From Datisca glomerata (taxonomy: Eukaryota > Streptophyta > Magnoliopsida > Cucurbitales > Datiscaceae), in NCBI GenBank assembly GCA_003255025.1, contig QANY01005876.1:985199-1049198 (forward strand): a DNA stretch of 64,000 bases, written 5' to 3'. Each line of letters opens with the position of its first letter. The stretch's first letter is position 1. The notes under the pieces are model-generated. The model was not told the DNA's origin. It saw only the letters and a list, made by a program, of their open reading frames with translations, and ran no database searches. Positions 35,761-47,031 of the stretch are shown one piece after another. A program made the position numbers and the translations under genes.

Positions 35761-36484
35761 GTTTCAGTCGAAGTAGTGGTGTCTTTCAAGAAATGAAAAA
35801 GATGTAGCCCACACACTCTCACCACTTGGACACTACTTTGGTATGATTTCTAATGGTAATTGCATATATGGGGAGGTCACAGTGATGTTGAATCTGCACC
35901 TATGTATTCCACACTCCTACTTTCCTGCTCTGACAATGAAGTAGGGCCTAAAAAAAATATATCATCGTACATGGTTTTCTCCGCACTGTGAATCAATCTA
36001 GCGTCTTCTGTAGGTGTCATATTTTGGAATCAACAATAGATCCTCGTGACGGTAATGGCACCGATGGAGCCACCTAAAACCTGCAAAATGATGATTTTGA
36101 TAAGTTATAATGCCATCATGACATGTTACTGCCACATTGTATCTCTACACCAAATGGGTCATGTTATGTTCCTACTTGGTTTGAAAAGTCTCATGATTGC
36201 AATATATTACAGACTTCCAACATAAAGAGTACAATCACGCACTCCGTGTCATAAAATCATATTACATTCTTACAATATACAGTCATGCTATGTTCCTCAT
36301 TGATTCGAGAAGTTTCAGGATTACAAACATAATATAAATGTGCTCGCTCGAATAATGCAAACAAGAATTTCAAGAAGTAATACTTGCTATCACAATTGTA
36401 CCTCTCAAGATTTGAGGGGGCTTCATCAAGTAAGTTCACTGGTACATATAAAGAAGATGTACAAGTTCAAGCACAGGGGACTAA

Positions 36485-37309
36485 TGTATGTGGGTGTACC
36501 TTATGTCACCCACATGGTTGACCGTTATGACTTTGACTCCCCACGGCCACACATGCTGCTCTTATGAACTACTGTCAAGAGTTGACTTTAACTTTTCAAG
36601 TGATTGCTCGATCTACGTCAGCTATGGATCGACATAAAATGTATCTTGTATTATTTATACTTACTATGTGTTTATTTATATCTTTGTAACTACTAAGTCA
36701 AGTGACAAAGATTTAAGTGAGTCCTTTGCTTAAGAATATTTATGGGTGTTGTGGTCTAGTAGGATTGAGATGAGGTTACGCTGTATCGGAAAGGAAAACC
36801 CTTAACCAATATGACATCTTTGAGGGTCGTGGATGTGTTGTCTTCCCATTGTGAGAAGGGATCTAGTTCTTAGGACACCCTTTGGGAGGGGTCCTGGATG
36901 GATATTGTCTATCTCATCGATGTGACGTGCTTTATGTGTTCTTCTTTCTTGGATTCGCGATCACTGCACCTGACACAATGCACAATGTGAAAGGTAGCGT
37001 AAATGAGAATCTTCCTTATATACACACTGGCTCACACGACTATGATTTTAATAAGCGATGACTAGATGTTTTTTAGGTCTGATTACGTATGATCCACCTC
37101 CAATTAGTTAAAAGATTGGTTGGAGTGGTCCTCGTCTAGAAGCTTCTCTATAAATAGAGTCCTACCCCCTCATTGTTAGGGTTTTTTTACATTTTGAGAT
37201 TCATTTTGTATTTCCCCACTTTCTCATACCATATTTGTCGTTTATTGTGATTATAGCACACATGTGACTGCAACCACATGACGTTATGGAACCCCTTAGC
37301 TCCTGAACA
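36485..37309 (+). repeat. 3' LTR of the Tat-like element
   Basis: Starts TGTATGTGGGTGTACC after a short purine-rich CACAGGGGACTAA stretch (a possible polypurine tract) and ends CTTAGCTCCTGAACA. It is about 100 bp shorter than the 5' LTR and visibly diverged (many substitutions and several gaps), so the insertion is old. TATAAATAGAG is preserved at about 37148-37158. Confidence 0.8.
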
Positions 37310-38250
37310 AATGACTCCATTGAAATAATTTTAGCTTTATGCTCCTTCTCAAGTTACCTCCAAATTTGAACACAAAGAACCAACAAACAAAATCCCATCT
37401 TATATTCCAACATCATAATAATATTATACATTTCAATTGGATAACGACTGAAAAAAGATTATTTACACGAAATAAAAAGTAAAACCGATGAAGAAAATAT
37501 AAAAAGAACCCATGTTTTTGCTCGACTGAACAGAGGCATTAACAATGGTATGGAAAAGTTCTGGCGGAGTAAATGAGCACATTAAGGTGTTTTAGTAGCA
37601 CGCTTCTGCTGTGTGTCTAATTCAACAACAAACAGAAGTTGGCTGGCTGTGCGAGTAAAATCATCCAAGCTTACTCATATTTTCCCTTACCAATCTCTCA
37701 TATGTTCAAAAGATGGCAAAATTAAAGTCAATAACTATTAATTGGTTGTCCTACATATTAAACATTCTCCTCTTGATTTTATATATGCAATAAGTATTTT
37801 TTATGTAATTTGTTTATTAATGTTAAGTTTTTTTATTAATTCCTAAGCAGGCTTAAAGTGATTCGCACTAAATAAATATTTTTATCTATTCTCGATGCAG
37901 ACATTTTAATAGGAAAGAAAGTTGCATGCCTAGAAACTGGGCGTGAGTTACTGAAGGAGAAACGTGATCTGTTTTAGTGTGTAAGAAACAGAGGGGAATG
38001 GGTTGTGGATTGAGAGAGAGAGTACGTTTTAAATTCTGATTTAAGCTCGGACCGTTTGGCGCAAAACTCAGAAACGAGGGAGGGGGTGGGGGGGAGGGAT
38101 TGCCACGTGACATAACATAGAACCACGTGGCATGTCTACGTGGACTCTGTCCGTGTAATGAGGCGTTTTGCCAACTTTGACAAGTTTAAGCGTTAATATA
38201 TCATTTTTCAAGTGAGTGTATTTGTCAAAAATATTAAGTGTTGATTATTG
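37310..38250. other. Spacer with CT/GA-rich block related to 25.3 kb
   Basis: No gene. 37980-38110 is GA/G-rich (AGAGAGAGAG, GGGGGTGGGGGGGAGGG). 38121-38180 is the inverted relative of 25356-25433. Confidence 0.45.
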
Positions 38251-38257
38251 TAGACGC

Positions 38258-38470
38258 CTGACCTTATATTACATTACACCCTATCTTTAAAAGTTTATAG
38301 CAATATTCTTATACATTTTATTTTGTTTCACGTATATTCTTACAGTGATTTCTATTCAAAAATTTTACAGAAATCACTACATGTAAGAAACAGGTGAGAT
38401 TTTTAATAGACAATTGGGTAATTTAATATCCATTGCCACCTTACAAAAATCCACTGCTTCTTTCTACCAT
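38258..38470 (+). repeat. Left terminal inverted repeat
   Basis: Pairs with 40030-40252 over its whole length at roughly 70 percent by eye. Best block: GTGAGATTTTTAA and ATTGGGTAATTTAA. Confidence 0.8.
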
Positions 38471-38549
38471 CACTTGGAACCCAACCTGATTGCCATTTTT
38501 CTGTTCAAACAAAACCCAATATGTTGCTGAAGCAAAAGGACCTTTTGCT

Positions 38550-39110
38550 TCATCTCTCATTTTCATCATGAAATCCATTTTTACGGAATCGAATCTTCTT
38601 GTTTTTCCTCTTCTTGTTGAATAAACGGCCTGTTATTAGCAAAGCAGGGAATTGGGTATCTTTCAAATCTGTTTTCTGGTTTAATTTTGAGTACCCAGAT
38701 GAATAATGATGATCTTTGACCTCTAACTGATGATCAACTTTACTGATCACCTTGATATTGTCAATAGTTTGATGATTGCAGACCAAATGGATAGCTCTGT
38801 CTTTTACAAGAAAGGAACCTCTGCTTTCTTCCACCTCTGTTTCAGCCATGGCTACAGAGACAAAAGCATTTCCAGGAATTGTAGACCAGATGGAACTGGA
38901 AAGTTGAGATTTGTGATCAATTGAGAGACACCCACCATTGTTGGAACTCCAAACAAGATGGAAATCGTCTCCAATGGAAAAGGTTTGGTCAAGAAGTGAT
39001 TGGGGATTGACGAAGAGATCGCCTTGAATCAGAGGAAGTGAAATTGGGCTTGAAGGGAAAGGATTATTTAGATGGACGTGATGCTTTTTGGTGATTTTGA
39101 GGTTTGCCAT
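38550..39110 (-). pseudogene. Captured N-terminal exon of a GH31 alpha-glucosidase (YihQ/sulfoquinovosidase-like) gene
   Basis: An intact 186-codon frame starts at ATG (39108-39110) and ends at TGA (38550-38552). It reads MANLKITKKHHVHLNNPFPS, LPLIQGDLF, FHLVWSSNNGGCLSI, IWSTIPGNAFVSVAMAETEV, EESRGSFLVKDRAIHLVCNH and DTQFPALLITGRLFNKK. This is, to my recognition, the start of plant GH31 proteins annotated as alpha-glucosidase YihQ-like, which are roughly 870-880 residues. Only the N-terminal beta-sandwich part is present; the catalytic TIM barrel is missing. It lies between long TIRs, so it is a captured fragment, possibly from exon 1 with some 5' leader. The lack of any stop over 186 codons suggests recent capture or selection. 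A true small gene is less likely. Confidence 0.68.
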
Positions 39111-39245
39111 GTTAGATTTTTTTGTTTAGATTTCTGCTCAAACAAATCTTATTTATAATGTTGGAATTGAGAGTCTAATTAATAATTTAATTTATTGAAG
39201 TTTAAAATTATAGGTTCATGGTTTCTAAATTATCTCTATACTACG

Positions 39246-39412
39246 TAATTTGTGAATATTTTAAGACATGAGAAAATGACTTACTTACAAAGTAATCTTT
39301 ATTATGAGGCAGGTACATAGTTATGACACATAATTATCTCATAATTATGTATTTGCCTCGGAATAAAAATTTCTTGTAAGTCATTTTCTCATGTCCTGAA
39401 ATATCCACACTC
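39246..39412. repeat. Imperfect hairpin, about 75-bp arms
   Basis: Left arm GAATATTTTAAGACATGAGA...TTATGAGGCAGGTACATAGT pairs with the complement of the right arm (GAGGCAAATACATAATTATG...GACATGAGAAAATGACTTAC on the minus strand). The right arm is also related to 27015-27105 in the copia LTR. Confidence 0.8.
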
Positions 39413-39464
39413 TAATGAATACTGAAGAATGAAAAGTCCTGAAAGTTGAAAGCATAGTAGTCAA

Positions 39465-39990
39465 TTTCATTTCGGTGTCTATTTTGATTTCCTAAAAAAA
39501 AGAAATGTTTCGGATATTTCAGTGTTTCGGTGTGCTGTTTCAGAAAAAAATTCAGTCATCTAAAATAATGTTATAAAATTTATTATATATAATATAACTA
39601 AAAATTTGAATCAATAAATTATATCATACAAATAATACATAATTAGTATTCAAATTCAACAAAAAAATCATATTAATGACAACAAAAATATCATATTAAA
39701 TAGCATTATCATAATAAAACACACAAATGTTCAACATCACAACTAATTCACTTGAGTTTCATCATCCTCAGAAGTATCTCCACCAAACTGATCTCACCAT
39801 GCCTCTGCAAAAAAAAAACATGTTGAGAATAAATTTAATTAAAACAACATAAATTCATAGGAGTATTTTGGCCGAAATAGACCGAAATTCTGGGTGAAAA
39901 ATTACAACCTGCTATTTCGTTTCGGTTCCTTGCCAAATCCGAAACGTTTCGGCCATTTCAGCTGAAATGAAACGAAACAGATAGCTAAGG
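39465..39990. repeat. Small element with TTTCGG-rich inverted ends
   Basis: The left end (39465-39545) and, inverted, the right end (39880-39990) share TTTCATTTC, GAAA(T/C)GTTTCGGAT and TTTCGG words. This suggests a MITE nested in the TIR element. The middle is AT-rich and non-coding. Confidence 0.5.
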
Positions 39991-40029
39991 TTGAAAGCCT
40001 TATCTTTGTTTTTTAGAGCTAATTAGTTG

Positions 40030-40252
40030 GTGAAGAAGTCGTGGATTTTTTACACGTGATGATGGGTGTTAAATTACCCAATTACCCTTTAAAAATCTCA
40101 AGTGTTTCTCACGTATGGTGACTTCCATCAATATTTTGAACGAAAGTCACGATAGGAGGTATATGTGAAACAAAATATAACATGATGGAGCATTGCTGCA
40201 AACTTTTAAAAGTGATGGTGCAATTTGATATGAGTGTAGAAGGTCAAGGAGT
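40030..40252 (-). repeat. Right terminal inverted repeat
   Basis: Inverted partner of 38258-38470. Contains TTAAATTACCCAATTACCC and AAAAATCTCAAGTGTTTCTC. Confidence 0.8.
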
Positions 40253-40319
40253 TCAGGGTAATTAACCTAAAAATTAAAGTTTAGTAAGGTAATTTACCAA
40301 CTCTATTGACATACTAGTT

Positions 40320-40935
40320 AAAACCCGTGCATTATACGAGATTATACAAAACTTTTAACATATTACTAAAATTTAAAATAAAAATTAGTCTCATATACTA
40401 AAATATTTTCTCATAAATATACACACACGCATGCATATATATGTAATTCTACATAATAAATATTTCATTAAGACTATATAAAGTAAAACCAAATATTGTG
40501 AGAAGATAAAAATTTAAAAGACAAAGAAACCCAATATTTTGACCGAATTAACATGGTATCTTATATGATTCGTTTGTAGACTTGACAATATTTAAAAGTA
40601 GATTGAACTCGTTCTCTAAATTAATATTTGTAGTGTTTAAGGGCTAATTAAAAGAATATAGAATAATAGATATTGATAGTATTAGATCAATCTCCCATTG
40701 ATTGATAACAAACACTCAAGAAGGAAATTATTGGTAAAATATGAAGAAAAAAGTTGAACTAAAGAAAACCTAGATAAAATGAGAAGATAAAAAGTTTGAA
40801 GTCATAAATGTAGTTTATGATGTGTAACCCAATAGCCGCTATAAATTAATCATGGAGAGAGTAAAAGTCCTTTTTCAAGTGAAACAATTGAAGAATTTGG
40901 ATTTCATTAGCTACCCAAGTTATTGGTTTATTCCT
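40320..40935. other. AT-rich spacer
   Basis: No gene or clear repeat. This stretch stands where the outer 200 bp of the left copia LTR would be expected, but it does not match 47032-47228. Confidence 0.5.
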
Positions 40936-42248
40936 TTTTCTTTTATCAAAACCAAATGTTCGGCCAAAAAACACTCTCGTTGAGTAAAACTATCAAAAAG
41001 AGTTTCTGAAAAATTGACTTCATGCATAATAAAAAACTGTTAAAATAGACTTTAAAGAAAATGGTCAAAAAGTCATCTCCTCACATGGGTTACAAATTGT
41101 AACCAATGTAAAACAAAGCACCGGTTAGAAAATTCTCAACAGTTATTTGTTTTTTAATTAAATTAACTTTTGGCCTTTTTAGAATTAAGACTGGACTATT
41201 TTATTAAATAATTCACGTTTCAACATAACCAAAATCTGAGGTTAATAAAAAATCATAAGGATAAAAATATATTTACCTACATAATTAATAAAGTATATCG
41301 ATCAAACTCATAATTAAATTTATTAATTATTAATTATGATTAACTCCATTATAAAATCGTAATTGAACTCTAAGTATATTTTATATTACTCGACGTTATT
41401 ATCATTGACCTATTATTCATTATGTAATGTCCCTCCAAAATATAGGATCATGTACAATTAAGTGAAGTACTATCGACCAAATATTTATACACTCATTGGT
41501 ATCCTTAGGATTCAAATTCATTCTATCGGTCAACAATGATAATTTTCATACTTGATGGCATAAGTAAAATTATCAAATCTCCAGTACTCTACTAGAGATA
41601 CTAAGTGCTTAATTTACTGTAACCTTATAAATGAATTACCTAAGATGAACTATGTCACTTAATTAAAAGTGTTTATGAATTCTACTATTGAGAATCTATG
41701 GACTCACTATCTAATAACTCAGTCATCCAACCTACGAAATATATTGACTCATAGAGTCTCATTCTTGATAGATCAAAATGACTAAGCTATTAAATATGAG
41801 CTCATAACTCTCTCAAGATTGAGAGCACACATAAAATAATTACAATGAGTCTTGATTTTCATTCGATAGTACTTTATTGAAAATTAGACTCGCGGTCCTT
41901 TCAATGCATTCAAAATGTACTAGTATATTAACTAGGTACTTCACCTAGTGACCTATGTAAATCACTCTATATGATAGAGTTAATGTACTACCGTTTTTTC
42001 TTAGTAAAACGCTCAACTTCACTAGACTGTGAAATTAAGTATTTATAAGTCATAAAGAATTCTCGGTTAAATACATTATTCACATGACCTAAACTCAATA
42101 GGACCTGCAAACCAAGTACTATTAATTTATGGATCTTTTACAAGAACTTATTGCGCATAATTTAACAATAAACTATTTATTATTAATCATAATTAAATGT
42201 ATCAATAAATACAATAGAATTTTAGTGCTTAAGGGAAAAATCCTAACA
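40935..42248 (-). repeat. 3' LTR of the copia element (outer end truncated)
   Basis: Begins to match the other LTR at CTTTTTCTTTTATCAAAACC and ends AATCCTAACA at 42248, that is, TGTTAGGATT on the minus strand. It is bordered by the PPT at 42249-42266. Confidence 0.85.
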
Positions 42249-42266
42249 ATCTCTCACTTGCCCTAA
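42249..42266 (-). other. Polypurine tract of the copia element
   Basis: Minus strand reads TAGGGCAAGTGAGAGAT just before TGTTAGG, the common plant copia PPT. Confidence 0.8.
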
Positions 42267-44900
42267 AGCACATCTACAACCAGCTTAAACTCCATGTTCA
42301 CTACATATGACCCAAAGCTTTCGTGGCTAAAGTCTTTGTGAACGGGTCTGCTAGGTTCTACCGCCGAAGTAATCTAATTGAAAACTTGAATTCATATATC
42401 CAACTGATATGAGATTCTGACCATGATAGACAAACACATAATTTCTCGTTCTCCTAAGATACTTGAGTAAATGTTTCACAATTATTCAGGGAATCTTTTT
42501 AGATTCGACTTATATGTGCTGACTAAGCTTACTGCAAAATATATATCTGATTCGGTATACAAGCTTACTGTGAAAGTAAGGGAACTATCTTCATGTTATT
42601 TATATCATCCTATGTCATAAGACACAGACATAATACATAGGTTCCAAACTTAAAGGGCAACAAGCCCTTTCTTGGAATCCTGCATGCACACCTATACAAC
42701 ATATTCTTATCTACGTAGTTCAAGATAAACACAAATTCAGACAAACATGGTTTTATCACTGATATTTAATTCCACATCATTCCTGATGATAAAATGTCGT
42801 CTACATAAAACACGAAGAAAATCATTATGTTTCCTTCCTTTCTTTGTACTGACATAGCTCATTATGACCTTGATCAAAATCAAAAGTTTGATTACATTAT
42901 CAACATAATGCTCTAAGTCATTAATGCATGCTTAAGTCCACAATTGAAATATGCATCATGTATATCATAATTCAAGGCCTTTAGCGACAAATCCAAAAAT
43001 TGAAACATAAAGATATTCACTTCGAAATCACCCCACAAGATAGCGTTCTTGACATAAATGAGATGAACTGCAAATGATACAATATATTTATAGACATGTG
43101 CATTGCTATTAGTGAAAATGATTTTCTATACTTGATATTCTCTCTCTAAGTATGTCATTTTGCACTAAGTTTAGCCTTTAAGGTCTTGACTTTGCGTCTA
43201 CGTCTTGCTTCTGCTTATAGATCTTCGACATCTAATACTCTAGGGATTCTACAAGCGTCCATACTCCAGTAGAGTTAATGAAACTATATTCAATTGGTCG
43301 TTATCCCCACTACTACATAGTGATTGAGATCTAGCTCATGTTCCACCAGGATTACAAAATTGGACTCGCCGAGGAATATTTATTTCTCATATGAATGAGA
43401 AATGTTCCCACTACAATAAGTTGTGCGGTTCTAGGAAGTACTTCATTCTTATTCTCTTGACTAACTGGATTCTAACTAACTTCTAGACTTATTTGTTACA
43501 AACTGAATTGCGTGGCACATGAATGATCATACATTCTTCTTTATATGTGTTGTGTTTAGATATTTCTTTAGAAATATACTCTTCTTCCAAGAAAATAATG
43601 TTATACTTATAAACACTTCTCACTCTTGGTGCTATAAAAATAAGTAACCCACATTCCTTTTTACATAGCCTAGAGCTAGATATCATTTTGATCTACCATC
43701 TAGCTTGGAAGCATTCTCTTTTAGCACGTGTCCTAAACATCCACATATATGAAGGTTACATAAATTAGGTTTACGTACATTCTATAATTATTGTGGTGTT
43801 CCAGGTACTACAATAGATAATGTTAGATTCAAAATACTTCATCTACAAAGCTAATTCTAAAAAAGAAAATAGGCCAGTTAAATAACTAAACATAGATCTC
43901 ATCATGTTAAAAAAATATTTCTCCTTACTGTTACACCATTCTCTAAGTGACCCAGATGTAACCAACTGGAATATCCTGATATTTACCATGTAGTTTGTCG
44001 ATATCATTAAGAGGTATTTACCTTTTCGATCAAATAGAAGAGACTTAATTTATCTCTCCAACGCCTTCTCGACTTCTTTTCTAAACTATTTGATTTCTCA
44101 AAAGATTCAGATCGAAAAGCATAAGACAAACATAGTCATATCAAGAGTATCCGTCAATAAAATTGACATTATACCTATAACCACCCCTCATCTTGACTTT
44201 CACTTGTCCATTCAAGTAATATACTCCAACACTAACATCACGTGTCTTTATGTCCTTCTATCTAAAAAAATACTCTTGGTCATGTTCTTATCAATAATGG
44301 ATTCACTTACCAGTAAGAGTTCAAAAATCTAAAAGCCATGAAGCCTGCCTCTTACTAGTCTTTGAAATGTACTTAGATTATATGACCCGAACATATGTTA
44401 TAGACGTATAGTTGGCTTGAGAAAATTTTGTCTTCTATGATGTACTATGTATACCATTATTTTACTCCATATCATGCAACAAAAAATTAGAAATAAATGT
44501 ACAATCCAGAATAGTGCATATGCCTCTATCCAATGAACAACATGCAATCCCTCTCATTTAGTTTTCTAGTTTACTAGAACCTTTACAAAGAATTGTGAAT
44601 GCGATTAGTGATTCCAGAGTCCACACAACATGACGTAGTAGAATCAATCACTTGTCCTTTTCTTAATGAGATGCATGTTTAAGCTCTTTATAGTTAAGAA
44701 AATATTTTAGCTGGTTTTCTTATATCCAATCTTCCCGCAATAGAAGAACTTCTCATTAGAACTTGCTCTCTCTTTCTTACACTGAGTCAACTCTAGTTAG
44801 AGACATTTATCTTCTTCATCTTATCTAGCATAAGCTTAAGCCAAAAGAAGAAGTGGATTGGGTCACGTTTAATACAAATTGTCTTCAAGCCCAAAATAAG
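42260..44900 (-). pseudogene. Copia gag-pol, decayed
   Basis: Minus-strand motifs from right to left. A gag zinc-knuckle remnant reads FYCGKIGYKK (about 44735-44760). A protease active site reads CVDSGITNRIHNSL (about 44590-44640). An integrase/linker piece reads KYNIIFLEEEYISKEISK (about 43555-43610). The RT box FYVDDIL (42790-42815) keeps both Asp residues. Many stops and frame changes lie between them. Confidence 0.8.
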
Positions 44901-47019
44901 GAGTGGATTGGTTCAGCCCGATTAAATATTTCTACATGTGCTATAGTTTAATCATGAATTAATGTAATGAATTCGCTGAGGTATCCAAGACTATATCGAT
45001 ATGATTTCCCATCGATTTTAGCTATAAGAATCTATGTTTCGCTAAAAAAAACACCAACCATAAGGATATGGTCAACAACAAGAGTTTTCTTTGTCATTTT
45101 AGTGTTCAACAATACCCCTTCAAACATTTTACTGGAGATTAATAATTATAACAGCTTCCATGGAGAATGAATTTATTAAAGTTCCAACATATTTGTCATA
45201 TAATGACATTATGTAACATGAAGCTAAAATACAATCTATCTACATAGCCCATATCGATTTTATTCTCTTGAGTGAAACTTTAAGAAAGATATACCGTAGT
45301 GTTAATTATGAGTGTACTTACTTTTTTTATAGTCAGATTAAAGTTCTAGTTAATATCAATTAATGTCGATAATATTTTAAATAATGGTGCTAATGAGCTC
45401 ATGAGTGACATTTTTAATTACTGAAAAATAATAAAAATATCAATCATCACATACACATTCTAATTAAAGCATACATCATAACATGAAAATAAAAACTCAA
45501 AAAAATTAACATGCAATGTACGCAACGATATCCCAACTCTCATAAATATACAAATTTTTAGGCAGAACTCACATTTAAAAGTTAGGTAGGATAATCAAAT
45601 CTAATTAATTACCAATCTGATATTAATACCTAGTAATCTTACTAATCTAATATTAATATCTAGTAATTAACTAACTTTCAACTTTGGTCTCTTGAAATAA
45701 GTAATAAGAATTGCTTAGGCGTGATAGTACAAAAACGAGTCAAGTGTATACTATTATTTCACCCTTACACTTGTGACAAGTGGACAACTCTTATTTAGAC
45801 AGATCATTTCTAGTTATTCACTTATCAAGGTGATCATTACAAAGACTATACTTGTAGTATCTGATACTTTAGCTACCACCATTTAGGGAGCTTCCAAGAT
45901 TGAAGAAGTGGTACCCTAGCACATTACTATGATACAGGTAATAGAGATTGTGAGTTTGGATTAAGAATCTTGCTCCCACTTAATTTTCTAAATTACATGA
46001 GTTTTTATCACCGTGGGTTACTAAGTGACATAGGTAATTAGCTAACCTAATTTTTAGCAACCTAGTCCAATTAAACATGCTCAATTAGTATTATAGTTAA
46101 GCTAATATAATTTTATCCAAATTCTAATAAATCTCATAGTTTATTTAACGGTAAATTAAATATCTAACGAGATTATTAAAATTAAAAATTACATTTAAAT
46201 ACAACTAATAACCTGCTTAGAGGGTTAGCCATTTTATGCCGTAATCGATTATGCTTAATTTTATCTTCATTATGCAATCACAAACACTTATTCTTCCAGA
46301 AACGTAACGTCACATGGTATCTAAATGTGATGTGTATAAAATAAAATTATCTAAGCATGCTACACATAAAATATAATAAACAAACAACAATGTTGATAAA
46401 TAACTAAAATATACCCTAATCTTGCATAATCATAATCCTACCTTAATTGAAAATCTAAAAATGATTTTCAAAATAGGCTGAGATCTTATCTCTGGCACTG
46501 CAACCGTCTACAACTACCACTAGCTGCCACCCTTGATCTCAGGACTAGTTGCCACCCCTGATATCACCTCGCCTCACGAGATTCATCTTGTTCCAACGAA
46601 CCGAACAACAGAAATAGAAAAAATTTCGTCACTCCTCAATACGTCAAATTTAGTCTCAAATTTTACTAGGAAAACGTCCACATTTGGTCTTCTTTGTGAA
46701 AAATAAAACTGTGGGTATTTGAGTTATCTTTCTAGAGAATTTTGAATTGACTCAATCTGATATCATATCTGAGAGTTATGATCCAAAGACCAAACTTGTC
46801 ATTGTGCAACCACTTCTATGCGAACACGAGTTTTCATCCGTTTTTCGATACTCCGTTCGCACCATTTCGATCTCCACCCAATATAAATAACATTAGTATA
46901 ACAATCCTAACTTTTCGAAAAAAGTTTACAAATATCTATGAAAATTAAATACGATTCCTGAGGCAATCAAAACCATATTTATAAATCTCAAGAAACTTCT
47001 CAAATAATTCAAAAGCTTT

Positions 47020-47031
47020 GCTCTGTTACCA
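47020..47031 (-). other. Primer-binding site of the copia element
   Basis: Minus strand reads TGGTAACAGAGC, one base off the initiator-Met tRNA PBS TGGTATCAGAGC, directly next to the LTR. Confidence 0.85.

Larger units (their letters stand above)
28199..37309 (+). mobile_element. Non-autonomous Ty3/gypsy Tat-like element, with nested insertions
   Basis: Two related direct-repeat LTRs (28199-29128 and 36485-37309) flank about 7.3 kb. A PBS-like ATGACTCTACTGGGGA follows the first LTR by a few bases, like the PBS of Tat/Ogre lineage elements. No protease, RT, RNase H or integrase motif can be read inside. The interior holds degenerate tandem arrays, a copia LTR insertion, a poly-G gap and a minus-strand coding remnant near the 3' LTR. 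The 5-bp flanks AAGGA (28194-28198) and AATGA (37310-37314) match at four of five positions, so the target duplication is only suggestive. Confidence 0.68.
38250..40260. mobile_element. TIR element (Pack-MULE-like) carrying a host gene exon
   Basis: About 210-bp terminal inverted repeats: left 38258-38470 and right 40030-40252. Shared in order, with the right arm read in reverse: CTTTAAAAGTTT(A/G)(T/C)AGCAAT, ATTTTGTTTCAC(G/A)TATA, a (A/G)(A/T)GAAATCAC-type block, GTAAGAAACA(G/C)(G/T)TGAGATTTTTAA, AATTGGGTAATTTAA(T/C) and AAAAATCCAC. Long TIRs plus a captured host exon fit a Pack-MULE. No clear 9-bp target duplication was found and the outer ends are approximate. Confidence 0.72.

Noticed and set aside
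28194..37314. AAGGA/AATGA as a proven target duplication of the Tat-like element
   Set aside because: One mismatch in five, and the right flank continues with a PBS-like ATGACTC word, so the end of the 3' LTR is not certain.
38550..39110. Complete functional GH31 gene
   Set aside because: Only 186 of about 870-880 expected residues; no catalytic barrel sequence nearby; enclosed by terminal inverted repeats.
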